From the NCBI GenBank assembly GCA_002134785.1, contig MBQZ01000008.1:1-64000 (forward strand): a stretch of DNA of 64,000 nucleotides, read 5' to 3'. Position 1 is the stretch's first letter; every line of letters starts with the position of its first letter. Source of the stretch: Crenothrix sp. D3. GTDB lineage: Bacteria; Pseudomonadota; Gammaproteobacteria; Methylococcales; Methylomonadaceae. Of this stretch, positions 29,927 to 39,956 are shown in pieces. A program made the translations under genes and the position numbers. The notes beneath the pieces were generated by a model. That model worked only from the letters and a program-made list of their open reading frames with translations, was not told the origin of the DNA and did not search any database.

Positions 29927-31288
29927 ATGAAAATAGTTATTCTTGGGGCAGGTGTGACAGGTTCATCGGTGGCTGGGGCATTAGCGAGTGAGGAGAATGA
30001 TATTGTCGTCATTGATTTCAATCCGCTACTGCTCGATGCGTTAAAAGAACGCTTTGATATTGCCACCGTTGCAGGTAACGCAGCACATCCAAGCGTGTTA
30101 GAGCAAGCAGGCGTTAAAAATGCGGATATAGTTATTGCAGTAACTGACAGTGATGAAACTAATATGCTCGCGTGCGTCATTATTAACGCGCTGTATAGTC
30201 GTCCCAAAACCATTGCACGCGTCCGCGCGATTGATTACATGAAAAATCCAGAGCTGTTTGGTCCACTGGGTGTTCCTGTGGATCATGTCATCAGTCCCGA
30301 ACAAATCGTCATGCAATCTATTCGCAATTTAATTGAATTTCCAGGTGTTCTGCATATTTCTGATTTTGCTGATGGCTTGGTGCGCTTGTTTTCAGTACGC
30401 GTGGCTGAAGATGGCGTATTAACAGGTAAAAAAATCAATTCACTTAAAGACCGATTGACCACAGGTAAAATTCGCATCGTCTCTATTTTCCGACAGGGAA
30501 AGCCTCAGCCCATTAATGGGGAGTCGATTATCGAAACCGATGATGAAGTATTTTTTGTCGCACCGCGCAAAGAAGTTCGTCGAGTACTTAAAGAATTGAA
30601 CAAATTAGAAGCACCGTTAAAGCGTATTATTATTGCGGGCGGTGGTCATGTTGGCAAGCGGTTAGCATTAGCTTTAGAAAACGATCATCAAGTTAAAATT
30701 ATTGAAAAAGACCCTATACGCGCTCAAAAAATTGCCAATGATTTGAATAAAACCGTGGTACTACTCGGCGATTGTGCCGATGAATCACTATTACTCGATG
30801 AATCAATTGAAAGTACCGATTTGTTTTGCTCTATTACCGATAACGATGGGGTCAATATTATCTCTGCCGCGTTGGCAAGCAGTTTGGGGGTGCGTAAAAC
30901 GATCTGTCTGCTTAATCACACTTCCTACACTAAACTATTACCTAGTACGGGTATTGATGTTGCCATTTTACCTAATCAAGAAACCCTCGGTAGTATTCTT
31001 AAACACGTTCGCCGTGGTGATGTCGCACAAGTAACTTCGCTATGCGGTGGGACAGCTGAGGCAATTGAAGCGATTGCTCATCGGGGTACTGGCAGTAATT
31101 CAGTGGTGGGTCTTCCTGTCAACAAAGTTAATTTTCCAGCGGGTATCGTGTTAGGCGCGTTAATTCGTAATCAGCAAGTCGTATCCATACATCACGACAC
31201 GGTGTTTGAAGAAAACGATCATGTCATCATGTTTGCGATGGATAAAAAACTGGTGACTAACATTGAACAGACCTTTCAACCGCTTTGA
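29927..31288 (+). CDS. trkA: Trk potassium uptake regulator TrkA
   Basis: A cytosolic NAD-binding subunit of Trk potassium transport. It has two RCK domains, with Rossmann motifs GAGVTGSSVAGAL near the N-terminus and GGGHVGKRLALAL near 240, each followed by a TrkA-C domain (the second with FPAGIVLGALIRNQQVV). The length is 453. The trkH channel gene is 46 bp downstream. Confidence 0.95.
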   Translation: MKIVILGAGVTGSSVAGALASEENDIVVIDFNPLLLDALKERFDIATVAGNAAHPSVLEQAGVKNADIVIAVTDSDETNMLACVIINALYSRPKTIARVRAIDYMKNPELFGPLGVPVDHVISPEQIVMQSIRNLIEFPGVLHISDFADGLVRLFSVRVAEDGVLTGKKINSLKDRLTTGKIRIVSIFRQGKPQPINGESIIETDDEVFFVAPRKEVRRVLKELNKLEAPLKRIIIAGGGHVGKRLALALENDHQVKIIEKDPIRAQKIANDLNKTVVLLGDCADESLLLDESIESTDLFCSITDNDGVNIISAALASSLGVRKTICLLNHTSYTKLLPSTGIDVAILPNQETLGSILKHVRRGDVAQVTSLCGGTAEAIEAIAHRGTGSNSVVGLPVNKVNFPAGIVLGALIRNQQVVSIHHDTVFEENDHVIMFAMDKKLVTNIEQTFQPL

Positions 31289-31334
31289 TGTGTCTCATAA
31301 CGCAATTCAAATTTTCACCTCGTAGCCGTATTCT

Positions 31335-32792
31335 ATGAACGTTATCTTAACTATTATCCATATCTTCGGCTTAGTGACAATGGGCTTTAGCGGTCTAATG
31401 ACGACCTGCTTATTGACTTCTGCGATTGCTGATGACGGCGCGACATCTGCTTTTTTTGAAGGCTCATTAATTACCTTTTTCTTCGGTCTGTTGATGTTTT
31501 TACCCACATTACGCACCCCTAAAAAAGTATCACGGCAAGCAGGTTTTTTATTGGTGTCGATGACGTGGTCATTAAGTCCTGTGTTTTGCGCGCTACCACT
31601 GTTGTTGTATTTTCCAGAACTTAGTTTTATTGATGCGTATTTTGAAACCACCTCAGGACTCACCACCACAGGTGCGACTATTCTGAGCGGCATAGATGCG
31701 TTACCAATGTCGATTAATTTATGGCGACATGAATTAAATTGGATAGCAGGTATGGGGATTATTATTTTTGCAGTCGCTATTTTGCCCATTTTAGGCATTG
31801 GTGGAATGCAGTTATACAAAGCCGAAACACCTGGTTCAGTCAAAGAATCTGACTTACCACCGCGTATTGCCCAAACAGCTAAAGCCTTATGGTTTGTTTA
31901 TGCAGGCTTTTCAGTGGCGTGTATTATTGCCTTACGCCTTGCGGGAATGGATTGGTTTGATGCGATTTGTCATGCGTTTGCAGCTATGAGCTTAGGTGGC
32001 TTTTCGACCCATGACAATAGTGTGGGTTTTTTTAATTCGGTGTCAATTGAAGTCGTACTGAGTATTTTTCAATTACTTGCCGCGATTAATTTTGCCACTC
32101 ATTTTATTGCCCTGCGTAAATGCTCATTGACTCCTTATTCAGATGATGTAGAAGCAAAAAGTTTTTTATTATTAGTGCTAAGTAGCTGTTTAGTAGCCGC
32201 CGCTGTCTTGCAACACGCGGGGACGTATCCTGATTTTTTAACTGCGCTACGCCATGCGTCATTTAATTTAATTACTATTGCTACCGATTGTGGGTTTGCC
32301 TCGCAAGACTTTAATACTTGGCCTATTTTTGTCCCCATGTGGATGTTATTTTTGAGTTGCTTATCTGCATCATCGGGTTCAACGGGTGGAGGTATTCGTA
32401 TGATTAGAACCATTATTTTAATGAAACAAGCCCGTTTAGAGATGTTTAAGTTTATTCATCCCTTTGCGGTACGACCGTTAAAAATTGGTAATGACGTGGT
32501 CAAAAATGACATCGTCACCTCGGTAATGGGTTTTATTTTTCTGTACTTTATCTGCATTGTGATTTTAGTCTTCACCCTGCTACTCAGTGGCATGGATTTT
32601 ATCAGCGCATTCAGTGCCATTATCGCTTGTTTTAATAATGCAGGGCCAGGGCTTAATCAAGTAGGGCCTGCAACCAACTATGCCAGTTTGAGCGACTTTC
32701 AAACCAGCGTGTGCGCGTTTGCCATGCTATTAGGACGCGTACAAATTTTCTCGATTGTGATTTTATTTGTTCCTGAATTTTGGCGTAAGTAG
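31335..32792 (+). CDS. trkH: Trk potassium channel subunit TrkH
   Basis: The membrane pore protein of Trk. The filter-like segments of the four M-P-M repeats are visible (ETTSGLTTTGATI, AAMSLGGFSTHDNS, IATDCGFASQ, ACFNNAGPGL), each with the central glycine. The 485-residue protein has about ten membrane helices. It lies immediately after trkA, so both subunits of one system are encoded together. Confidence 0.94.
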   Translation: MNVILTIIHIFGLVTMGFSGLMTTCLLTSAIADDGATSAFFEGSLITFFFGLLMFLPTLRTPKKVSRQAGFLLVSMTWSLSPVFCALPLLLYFPELSFIDAYFETTSGLTTTGATILSGIDALPMSINLWRHELNWIAGMGIIIFAVAILPILGIGGMQLYKAETPGSVKESDLPPRIAQTAKALWFVYAGFSVACIIALRLAGMDWFDAICHAFAAMSLGGFSTHDNSVGFFNSVSIEVVLSIFQLLAAINFATHFIALRKCSLTPYSDDVEAKSFLLLVLSSCLVAAAVLQHAGTYPDFLTALRHASFNLITIATDCGFASQDFNTWPIFVPMWMLFLSCLSASSGSTGGGIRMIRTIILMKQARLEMFKFIHPFAVRPLKIGNDVVKNDIVTSVMGFIFLYFICIVILVFTLLLSGMDFISAFSAIIACFNNAGPGLNQVGPATNYASLSDFQTSVCAFAMLLGRVQIFSIVILFVPEFWRK

Positions 32793-32910
32793 TCATTACA
32801 CTAAAATCTAGCTACGGTCTGCGACAATAAGCCACGCTTATGTTATGTGCCGTGTTACGGTAAATCCACTATAATGCCACGCTTATTCTTCATTTTCAGG
32901 AATCCACTGC

Positions 32911-33759
32911 ATGAATCCAACCGAATGGTTTACCGAACAAGTTCCTAGCGCGGGAACAGCTTTTTCATTAAAAATTAAACAAAAGTTACACGAAGAACAA
33001 TCTGATTTTCAGTTTCTTGAAATTTACGAAACGGAAACGTTTGGTAATTTGATGGTGATTGACGGTTGCACGATGGTGTCTACCCGCGATAACTTTTTCT
33101 ATCATGAAATGATTAGTCATCCTGCCCTGTACACCCATCCCAATCCTAAACGGGTGTGGATTATTGGTGGCGGTGACTGCGGTACATTACGCGAAGTATT
33201 AAAACACCCGTCTGTTGAACACGCAGTACAAATTGATATTGATGAGCGCGTTACTCGTCTTGCGGAAATTTATTTCCCTGAGTTATGCGAATCTAATAAC
33301 GACCCCCGCGCAGACTTGAAATTTATTGACGGCATTAAATGGGTGAAGGATGCTGCGCCAAATTCGGTTGATATTATCATCGTTGATAGCACCGACCCGA
33401 TTGGCCCTGCCGAAGGTTTATTTGGTGAAGCGTTTTACCGTGATTGCTTTAACTGCTTGTCAGAAAATGGCATTCTGGTACAACAAAGCGAATCAGCGTT
33501 ACTGCATTTAAAACTGATTGGTGAAATGCGCGATGCCATGAGCAATGCGGGTTTAAGTCATCAGCAAACGCTATTTTTTCCACAATGTTTGTATCCGTCA
33601 GGTTGGTGGAGTGCCACGATTGCCAGTAAAGCCGAATTGTCAGCATTTAGAGAACAAGACTGCGCCAATAAACCCTTTGATACGATTTATTACAACACTG
33701 ATATTCACAAAGCGTCGTTAGCACAGCCTGAATTTTTTAAAAAAGCCTTTCCTTTATAA
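32911..33759 (+). CDS. speE: spermidine synthase
   Basis: Transfers aminopropyl groups to putrescine. The motif GGGDCGTLREVLKHPSVE binds decarboxylated SAM, IDIDERV follows, and the catalytic DSTDPIGPAEGLF is intact. The length of 282 is normal. It is followed 11 bp later by a MarR-type regulator, so the two may share a transcript. No speD is seen in the window. Confidence 0.94.
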   Translation: MNPTEWFTEQVPSAGTAFSLKIKQKLHEEQSDFQFLEIYETETFGNLMVIDGCTMVSTRDNFFYHEMISHPALYTHPNPKRVWIIGGGDCGTLREVLKHPSVEHAVQIDIDERVTRLAEIYFPELCESNNDPRADLKFIDGIKWVKDAAPNSVDIIIVDSTDPIGPAEGLFGEAFYRDCFNCLSENGILVQQSESALLHLKLIGEMRDAMSNAGLSHQQTLFFPQCLYPSGWWSATIASKAELSAFREQDCANKPFDTIYYNTDIHKASLAQPEFFKKAFPL

Positions 33760-33770
33760 CGCGGTATTGA

Positions 33771-34340
33771 ATGCAAGACACCACCACATTTAGATTATTT
33801 GAACGTATTACGCTGTTGCTCGAAGCAGAGGAGCGCAAAGGTTGCACCGCGCGTGGACTAAAATTGGTTCATGCGCGTATCCTCGATTATTTGGCAAATT
33901 GTAGTTCGCACAGTGATACGCCAATGGCAGTTGCTGAGTATTTAAGTTTAACCAAAGGCACGGTTTCGCAGTCTATTAGCGTTCTGGAGCGCAAAGGTTA
34001 TCTTAATAAAACCCCCGATAACACCGATAAGCGCGTAATACATTTGAGCTTATCAGTCATGGGTCGCCAATTATTAACCGAGCTGAAACCGCTCAATATT
34101 TTTGCGGAAGCGGAACAACTGTTAGCGACTCAACAAGTCACGACCATCGGTGAGGCGTTAAGTGCGGTGCTGTTAGTATTGCAACAAACCCATCAGGTGA
34201 AAAGTTTTGGTGTCTGTGGCTCGTGTTTTCATTTTATTAAGCACGAAAATTATAACCAATGTACAGTCTCCCAAATACCCGTGAGTTCAGATGATGTCGA
34301 AAAAATATGTCGCCATCATGTGCGGATTCAACCTGTTTAA
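33771..34340 (+). CDS. MarR-type regulator with a C-terminal cysteine cluster
   Basis: A 189-residue protein with a winged helix (ARILDYLANC..., then TPMAVAEYLSLTKGTVSQSISVLERKGYL, and the basic wing DNTDKRVIHLSL). The last 45 residues hold a C-x-x-C (GVCGSCFHF), then a cysteine before TVSQ, then a cysteine followed by HH. This four-cysteine, two-histidine tail is unlike simple MarR proteins and suggests a bound zinc or iron-sulfur cluster. The target genes are unknown. Confidence 0.75.
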   Translation: MQDTTTFRLFERITLLLEAEERKGCTARGLKLVHARILDYLANCSSHSDTPMAVAEYLSLTKGTVSQSISVLERKGYLNKTPDNTDKRVIHLSLSVMGRQLLTELKPLNIFAEAEQLLATQQVTTIGEALSAVLLVLQQTHQVKSFGVCGSCFHFIKHENYNQCTVSQIPVSSDDVEKICRHHVRIQPV

Positions 34341-34368
34341 CCTTTTTTATTAACCGAGATTACCCACT

Positions 34369-34629
34369 ATGTTTGATCCTAAAGCCATTGATGATATTGC
34401 TAGTAAATTAACGGCAGCATTGCCATCAGGCTTCAATAATCTAAAAGAAGACATGGGAAAAAACTTCCATATCGTGTTACAAACCGCCTTGGGAAAACTA
34501 GATTTAGTGACCCGCGAAGAATTTGAAGTCCAAAAAGCCGTGTTAGCTAAAACTCGCTCAAAATTAGAAGCCCTAGAACAACGCGTGGCTGATATAGAAA
34601 AGCAAGTGCTGACTAAAGAAGCATTGTAG
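34369..34629 (+). CDS. ubiK: ubiquinone biosynthesis accessory factor UbiK
   Basis: An 86-residue BMFP/YqiC-family protein (MFDPKAIDDIASKLTAALP...GKLDLVTREEFEVQKAVL) with a C-terminal coiled coil (RSKLEALEQRVADIEKQ). UbiK forms a complex with UbiJ for aerobic ubiquinone synthesis. It is followed closely by comM, an association common in gammaproteobacteria. Confidence 0.9.
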   Translation: MFDPKAIDDIASKLTAALPSGFNNLKEDMGKNFHIVLQTALGKLDLVTREEFEVQKAVLAKTRSKLEALEQRVADIEKQVLTKEAL

Positions 34630-34690
34630 TAGCGGCGTTGCTCTGCAACGTCTGCCCCTCATATTTATATAGAACGCTGGAGATAAGATT

Positions 34691-36196
34691 ATGGAATTAG
34701 CCGTTGTCTATAGTCGAGGGCGTTCTGGCATAGAAGCTCCGTTAGTCACCGTGGAAGTTCACGTTGCTAATGGGCTACCCGCACTTAATATTGTCGGCTT
34801 GCCCGAAGCCGCTGTGAAAGAAAGCAAAGACCGCGTGCGCAGTGCAATATTAAATTCGCGCTTCGATTTTCCCATGCAGCGCATCACCATCAATCTCGCG
34901 CCTGCTGATTTACCTAAAGAGGGCGGACGTTTTGATCTAGCCATTGCCTTAGGAATTCTCGCCGCTTCAGGACAAATTCCCAGCACCAATCTTAAGCACT
35001 ATGAATGTGTCGGTGAGTTATCGTTAGGCGGTGATTTACGCCCGATTAAAGGCATATTACCCGTTGCTATACAAGCCAGAAACAATCATCGTAAACTCAT
35101 TTTACCCAAAGAAAATACAGCCGAAGCTGCACTGGTCAAAGGCATAGAAATCATTCCTGCGGTACATTTATTAGAAATTTGCGCTTATCTGAATGGGCAA
35201 AAACAAATCCCTGTGGAATACGCCCAACCGAGTCAAGAAATTGTCAGTGACGGGGTGGATTTTTCTGATGTTCACGGTCAATATCACGTCAAACGCGCCT
35301 TTGAAATAGCCGCCGCAGGGGCGCATAACTTACTCATGCTAGGGCCACCAGGAACAGGTAAATCCATGTTGGCTGCTAGATTGCCGACTATTTTACCGCT
35401 ACTATCCGAACAGCAAGCCCAAGAAACCGCTGCCATTGCCTCTATCAGCGATCAAGAGTGGGATGTACACAATTGGTTAAAACCGCCGTACCGTGCGCCT
35501 CATCACACCGCTTCAGCCGCCGCTTTAGTCGGTGGTGGTAGCAATCCACGACCGGGAGAAATCTCACTCGCACATAACGGGGCGTTATTTCTCGATGAAC
35601 TGCCTGAATTTGACCGCAAAGTCTTAGAAGTGTTACGCGAACCGTTAGAATCAGGGCATATCACCATCTCCCGCGCCGCCCGCCAAGTCAATTTCCCTGC
35701 ACGTTTTCAACTCATTGCCGCGATGAATCCTTGCCCCTGCGGCTATTTAGGCGATAGTTCAGGGCGTTGTCATTGCAGTTCAGAACAAGTCATGCGTTAC
35801 CGTGCCAGAGTCTCAGGGCCATTATTGGATAGAATTGATATGCACCTTGAAGTTCCCAGAGTCTCGCATGAGGTATTACGCAACGGCTCACCGCAAGGCG
35901 AAGAAAGCAGTGCCATTATCAGGGCAAGAGTCGTTGCCGCGCGTAACCTCGCCGTCTCACGACACGGCAAAGCCAACGCCATTCTAAACGCCAAAGAAGT
36001 CAAACAACTGTGCATCTTATCAGCGCAAGGTTATTCACTATTAGAACAAGCAATGGATAGATTCGGCTTATCCCACCGTGCTTATCATCGTATTTTAAAA
36101 CTGGCGCGTACTATTGCTGATTTGGCTGGGTCGCCACAAATTGAAATCAACCATTTGAGTGAAGCGATTAGTTATCGAAAATTGGATAGAAAATAG
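34691..36196 (+). CDS. comM: ComM/YifB-like Mg-chelatase-family AAA ATPase
   Basis: A hexameric branch-migration helicase used in natural transformation. N-terminal ELAVVYSRGRSGIEAPLVTVEVH, the Walker A GPPGTGKSMLAARL, GALFLDELPEFDRKVLEVLREPLE and a finger-like MNPCPCGYLGD cysteine set are present. The length is 501. The pilF and comM genes in this window suggest that the lineage could take up DNA, which is inference. Confidence 0.92.
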   Translation: MELAVVYSRGRSGIEAPLVTVEVHVANGLPALNIVGLPEAAVKESKDRVRSAILNSRFDFPMQRITINLAPADLPKEGGRFDLAIALGILAASGQIPSTNLKHYECVGELSLGGDLRPIKGILPVAIQARNNHRKLILPKENTAEAALVKGIEIIPAVHLLEICAYLNGQKQIPVEYAQPSQEIVSDGVDFSDVHGQYHVKRAFEIAAAGAHNLLMLGPPGTGKSMLAARLPTILPLLSEQQAQETAAIASISDQEWDVHNWLKPPYRAPHHTASAAALVGGGSNPRPGEISLAHNGALFLDELPEFDRKVLEVLREPLESGHITISRAARQVNFPARFQLIAAMNPCPCGYLGDSSGRCHCSSEQVMRYRARVSGPLLDRIDMHLEVPRVSHEVLRNGSPQGEESSAIIRARVVAARNLAVSRHGKANAILNAKEVKQLCILSAQGYSLLEQAMDRFGLSHRAYHRILKLARTIADLAGSPQIEINHLSEAISYRKLDRK

Positions 36197-36266
36197 GGTA
36201 GACTGAACTGTAAGTCCTCACCACACCCGACAACGTATTTCTTTGACTAAAATACTGCCATAGATT

Positions 36267-37709
36267 ATGAGTAATGTTATCCCACTAATTAATAGAAGAG
36301 TTGTGTTTAAATATCACTTGCTGGGATTGGTTATTATCATGACCTATTTAATGTGCAGCTTACGCGCAGACACATTCTGGGGAATTTTACCTATTATCAG
36401 CACAGCGGGCTTATGCCTTGTTGCTGCGAGTATTGTGTTTCGATTCAAACGCCCTTTATGGCTTAATACCCTGTCTTTTACAAAAAATCAGATTCAACAG
36501 CTCATCTTTGATATATCGCCTTATTTATTCACCGCTTTAGTTGTTATGCTTATTGAGGCACTGGTTATTAACCAGCCGCTACTTTTTGTGAGTAAAGTGG
36601 TCGTTGCTATTGTTAGTATTGGCTTTTACACAGCCGTTGGTATTGCACTAGAAGTTGAATATGGGCATATTAAAAACCATCAGAGCTACGAGCCAAAAAA
36701 TATTACCCAAATAATTCCTGCTGCACGAAAATGGCGTTATTTTCACATAACATTATTAATAATTGCGCTATTAATTTTTAGTTTAGCGGGGTTAGAACAT
36801 AACCTACATAGTAACCAACACGATTTTCAGGAACTGTTATTCATTAGTATCGCTATTAGCGGATTATCTTTTTATTTAACTTATTTATACCATCGCAATT
36901 TTATTTATGTGGTGGGAATTCAGGTTAAGATGTTGAGTAATGTCCAAGAAGGGCGTTTTGAAGAGTTAGTTCCCATCGTTACCGACGATGAGTTGGCGTT
37001 GCTAGCCAGTTATCACAATGTGATGATTGAGCGTTTACGCGATAGAGAGCGTCTCTATCGAACGCTGGAAAAAAGCGTCGGTGCTAACATTATGAAAAAG
37101 TTGCTCAACACTGATGAGCAGACGCTTAAGCAAGGGCAAAACTATAACGTAGCGGTTTTATTTTGTGATTTACGCGGCTTCACAAGCATGGGTGAATCCG
37201 CTTCAGCGGAAGAAATTATCCTCTTTCTCAATGACTACTTTGCCGATGTTAGCGAGGTCATCAGTAATCACAATGGCATTATCAATAAATTTATGGGGGA
37301 TGCGGTATTAGCCATTTTTGGAATTGAGGGTGACAATAATGCAGTGGAAAATGCAGTAAATGCCAGTTTATCAATCATCAAGCACAGTACCGATTTTTAT
37401 ATGCCTAATGCTGCACACCCAGAAACGGGCGTAGGTATCGACTTTGGCACTGTCATTGGTGGTACGATTGGTTCTGAAGAACGTTACGAATACACCATGA
37501 TTGGTGATGCCGTTAATAAAGCCAGTCGGCTTGAAAGTTTAAGTAAACGACTAGGCTACAGCATTATTCTTTCGGAAAACGCTTATAACTGCCTGCCTAA
37601 TGACATGAGGAAAAACTTTGATAGTTTAGGTGAACATAAGGTAAGAGGCGGCAATGAACCAATTACGATTTACGGTAGCGAAAAAAACCAAAAAAATAAA
37701 CCGCTGTAG
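36267..37709 (+). CDS. membrane-bound class III adenylate/guanylate cyclase
   Basis: Residues 1-220 hold about six membrane segments. A short linker like a HAMP region follows (VQEGRFEELVPIVTDDELALLAS), then the cyclase domain. Metal-binding aspartates lie in FCDLRGFTSMG and FMGDAVLAIFG, and the transition-state region is DAVNKASRLESLSKRLGY. No separate ligand-binding domain is obvious in the membrane part. The base-determining positions cannot be assigned safely, so cAMP is likely but not shown. It could supply a nucleotide to the CNB protein at 1170-2534. Confidence 0.85.
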   Translation: MSNVIPLINRRVVFKYHLLGLVIIMTYLMCSLRADTFWGILPIISTAGLCLVAASIVFRFKRPLWLNTLSFTKNQIQQLIFDISPYLFTALVVMLIEALVINQPLLFVSKVVVAIVSIGFYTAVGIALEVEYGHIKNHQSYEPKNITQIIPAARKWRYFHITLLIIALLIFSLAGLEHNLHSNQHDFQELLFISIAISGLSFYLTYLYHRNFIYVVGIQVKMLSNVQEGRFEELVPIVTDDELALLASYHNVMIERLRDRERLYRTLEKSVGANIMKKLLNTDEQTLKQGQNYNVAVLFCDLRGFTSMGESASAEEIILFLNDYFADVSEVISNHNGIINKFMGDAVLAIFGIEGDNNAVENAVNASLSIIKHSTDFYMPNAAHPETGVGIDFGTVIGGTIGSEERYEYTMIGDAVNKASRLESLSKRLGYSIILSENAYNCLPNDMRKNFDSLGEHKVRGGNEPITIYGSEKNQKNKPL

Positions 37710-37715
37710 ATCTAG

Positions 37716-37765
37716 CGCACAATAAAGTGATACCGTTCGTGGTGAGCTTGTCGAACCACATTCAC
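37716..37765 (+). repeat. dispersed 50-bp repeat, copy of 5649-5698
   Basis: It contains CCGTTCGTGGTGAGCTTGTC and is inverted relative to the copy after ssb. Together with the hairpin repeats at 37835-37877 it fills the 265-bp gap before the restriction-modification region; I see no gene there. Confidence 0.8.
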
Positions 37766-37834
37766 ACCATCCGACAAGCTCTTACAATCACTTTATAAGT
37801 TCTTAGCAAAAAGTAAGAATGTATTCATAACGTT

Positions 37835-37877
37835 GGAGGTCAGGCTTTGCCTGACTTGCAAGCAAAGCTTGCACTCC
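37835..37877. repeat. double hairpin repeat
   Basis: The segment runs from GGAGGT to CACTCC and contains two hairpins (GTCAGGC/GCCTGAC and TGCAAGC/GCTTGCA), closed by complementary ends. It is a REP-like repeat just upstream of the restriction-modification genes. Confidence 0.6.
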
Positions 37878-37974
37878 TAAATACACACAAACTTATTGCC
37901 ACGCACTTAACAGTTAGCTATACAGCTATCAGCTACTGTGCCTTACGCACTTTTCATTAATTATATCTTCAGTC

Positions 37975-39735
37975 ATGTCCATTCAAGCCATTAACCAATA
38001 CCACAATGCAATTCATAAAATATATCAATACAGCGGTCAAAACCACGAGCAAGCGATAAAAAATGAATTTCAAAAACTCATTAACCATTATTGTGAAAAG
38101 CGTCATTTATTAATTGTCAGTGAAATTAATATTAAAAATAAACAAGGCATATTAATTCGCCCTGATGGTATTGTTAAAAATAATCTACGATTGGATTGTG
38201 GCTATTGGGAAAGCAAAGCTAATGTTGATTTAGACAAAGAAATTAATAATAAAATTAATTCGGGGTATCCATTAACTAATACGCTATTTCAGGATGAAAA
38301 AAACGCGATTCTTTATCAAAATGACCAGATTTATTTAAAAACCAGCTTAAATGATGAACGTGAACTCGATAAATTATTAACTCAGTTTGTCAGCTATGAA
38401 AGCAAAGAAATAAAAGAATTTACTGCCGCTATTGAACAATTTAAACAAGATTTACCGCATATTTTAACCGCCTTGCGCGATATGATTGCCTTGCAAGAAA
38501 AGACTAACAAAGCATTTTGTACTGCGCGTTATGATTTTTTAATTATCTGTCAACACAGTATTAATCCTGAAATTACCCTGAGTGATGTCAATGAAATGCT
38601 ATTACAGCATATTTTAACCGAAGAAATATTCACCAGTATTTTCAGTGATTCACAATTTCACCGTGAAAATAATATTGCCAAAGAACTCTATAAAGTTGAA
38701 TCAACGTTTTTTAATGGCACGACTAAACGTAATATTTTAGGCGTGATTTCCCATTATTACACGGTGATTAAATTACGAGCGGCGGCGATTGCCGACCATC
38801 ACGACAAACAAGTATTTTTAAAAGTTATTTATGAGAATTTTTATAAAGCCTATAATCCCAAAGCCGCTGATAGATTAGGCATTGTTTACACCCCGCATGA
38901 AATTGTCCAGTTTCAAATTGAAAGCGTGGATTTTTTATTAGAAAAGCATTTTAATAAATCCTTAGCCGATGAAGGCATTAAAATATTAGACCCATGCACA
39001 GGCACAGGGACTTATTTATGCGATTTAATCGATTACTTACCCGCACACCGTTTAGCGTATAAATATAAACATGATATGTTCGCTAATGAATTAGGTTTAT
39101 TGTCTTATTACATTGCTAATTTGAATATTGAATATACTTATCAGCAAAAAATGGGGCAGTATGAAGAATTTAATCATATTTGTTGGGTGGATACGTTAGA
39201 TAATGCCAGTGCTGATTTTAAAGGTTCAACGGGGGATTTATTTGGCTTAAGCGTGGAAAATACGGAACGAATTAGAGAGCAAAATAGTCATAAAATATCG
39301 GTTGTTATTGGTAATCCGCCTTATAATTCCAATCAACAAAATGAGAATGACAATAATAAAAACCGTGAATACTACAAAGATTATAAAAAGAAAACGGGCG
39401 GCATTGACGGACGTATAAAAGATACTTATATAGACAAAAGCACCGCGCAAAAAACTAAACTTTATGATATGTATGCGCGGTTTTTACGTTGGGCAAGTGA
39501 TAGATTGCAAGATAAGGGTATTATTTCGTTTATCATTAATCGCAGTTTTATTGATAGCCGCACCTTTGATGGTTTTAGAAAATGTTTAGCGGAAGAATTT
39601 GATTTTGTTTATATAGTCGATACGCAAAGTGATGTACGGAAAAATCCGAAAATATCAGGCACTAAACATAATGTGTTTGGTATTCAAACAGGCGTTGCGG
39701 TGTTGTTTTTAGTGAAAAAGTCAGGAGAAAAATAA
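37975..39735 (+). CDS. N-terminal half of a type IIG/ISP-like restriction-modification enzyme (nuclease-methylase)
   Basis: At 586 residues this carries the front half of a polypeptide normally about 1000 residues long. A PD-(D/E)XK-like nuclease core lies in the first 80 residues (IRPDGIVKNN then YWESKANVDLDKEI). A helical coupler follows, then an N6-adenine methyltransferase with motif I DPCTGTGTYL and motif IV GNPPYNS. It ends at GVAVLFLVKKSGEK, exactly where intact homologues continue into the specificity part. The stop overlaps the antitoxin start (TAATG). No helicase domain is seen, so it is nearer to type IIG than full ISP. Confidence 0.78.
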   Translation: MSIQAINQYHNAIHKIYQYSGQNHEQAIKNEFQKLINHYCEKRHLLIVSEINIKNKQGILIRPDGIVKNNLRLDCGYWESKANVDLDKEINNKINSGYPLTNTLFQDEKNAILYQNDQIYLKTSLNDERELDKLLTQFVSYESKEIKEFTAAIEQFKQDLPHILTALRDMIALQEKTNKAFCTARYDFLIICQHSINPEITLSDVNEMLLQHILTEEIFTSIFSDSQFHRENNIAKELYKVESTFFNGTTKRNILGVISHYYTVIKLRAAAIADHHDKQVFLKVIYENFYKAYNPKAADRLGIVYTPHEIVQFQIESVDFLLEKHFNKSLADEGIKILDPCTGTGTYLCDLIDYLPAHRLAYKYKHDMFANELGLLSYYIANLNIEYTYQQKMGQYEEFNHICWVDTLDNASADFKGSTGDLFGLSVENTERIREQNSHKISVVIGNPPYNSNQQNENDNNKNREYYKDYKKKTGGIDGRIKDTYIDKSTAQKTKLYDMYARFLRWASDRLQDKGIISFIINRSFIDSRTFDGFRKCLAEEFDFVYIVDTQSDVRKNPKISGTKHNVFGIQTGVAVLFLVKKSGEK

Positions 39736-39956
39736 TGTATGCTGAAAGATTGATTTTAGAAACAGATGAACATGGTTTTTTTAAACAAAAAACCAGCTTA
39801 CCCCCTAATAGTAAAGTAGAGGTTATTTTTTTGGTATTAGGAAAATCTTTACCTATTAAAAGAAAACCCGCACAGCACATTGCTGGCAAGGCAGTGAGTT
39901 CAGTTGATTGGGTGCAACCTATTATTCCAGAAGAAAATTGGCAAGATTTATTATGA
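39735..39956 (+). CDS. antitoxin, VapB/DUF2281-like
   Basis: A 73-residue protein (MYAERLILETDEHGFFKQKT...) with the layout of antitoxins that accompany PIN toxins: an N-terminal part that can form a DNA-binding dimer and a C-terminal tail (WVQPIIPEENWQDLL) that plugs the toxin. Its ATG overlaps the stop of the upstream methylase half, and its stop overlaps the toxin start (ATGA), so it is translationally coupled on both sides. The lengths and motifs fit a VapBC-type pair. Confidence 0.72.
   Translation: MYAERLILETDEHGFFKQKTSLPPNSKVEVIFLVLGKSLPIKRKPAQHIAGKAVSSVDWVQPIIPEENWQDLL

Noticed and set aside
37710-37974. CRISPR-like repeats
   Set aside because: The repeats are palindromes of differing sequence with no regular spacer pattern.
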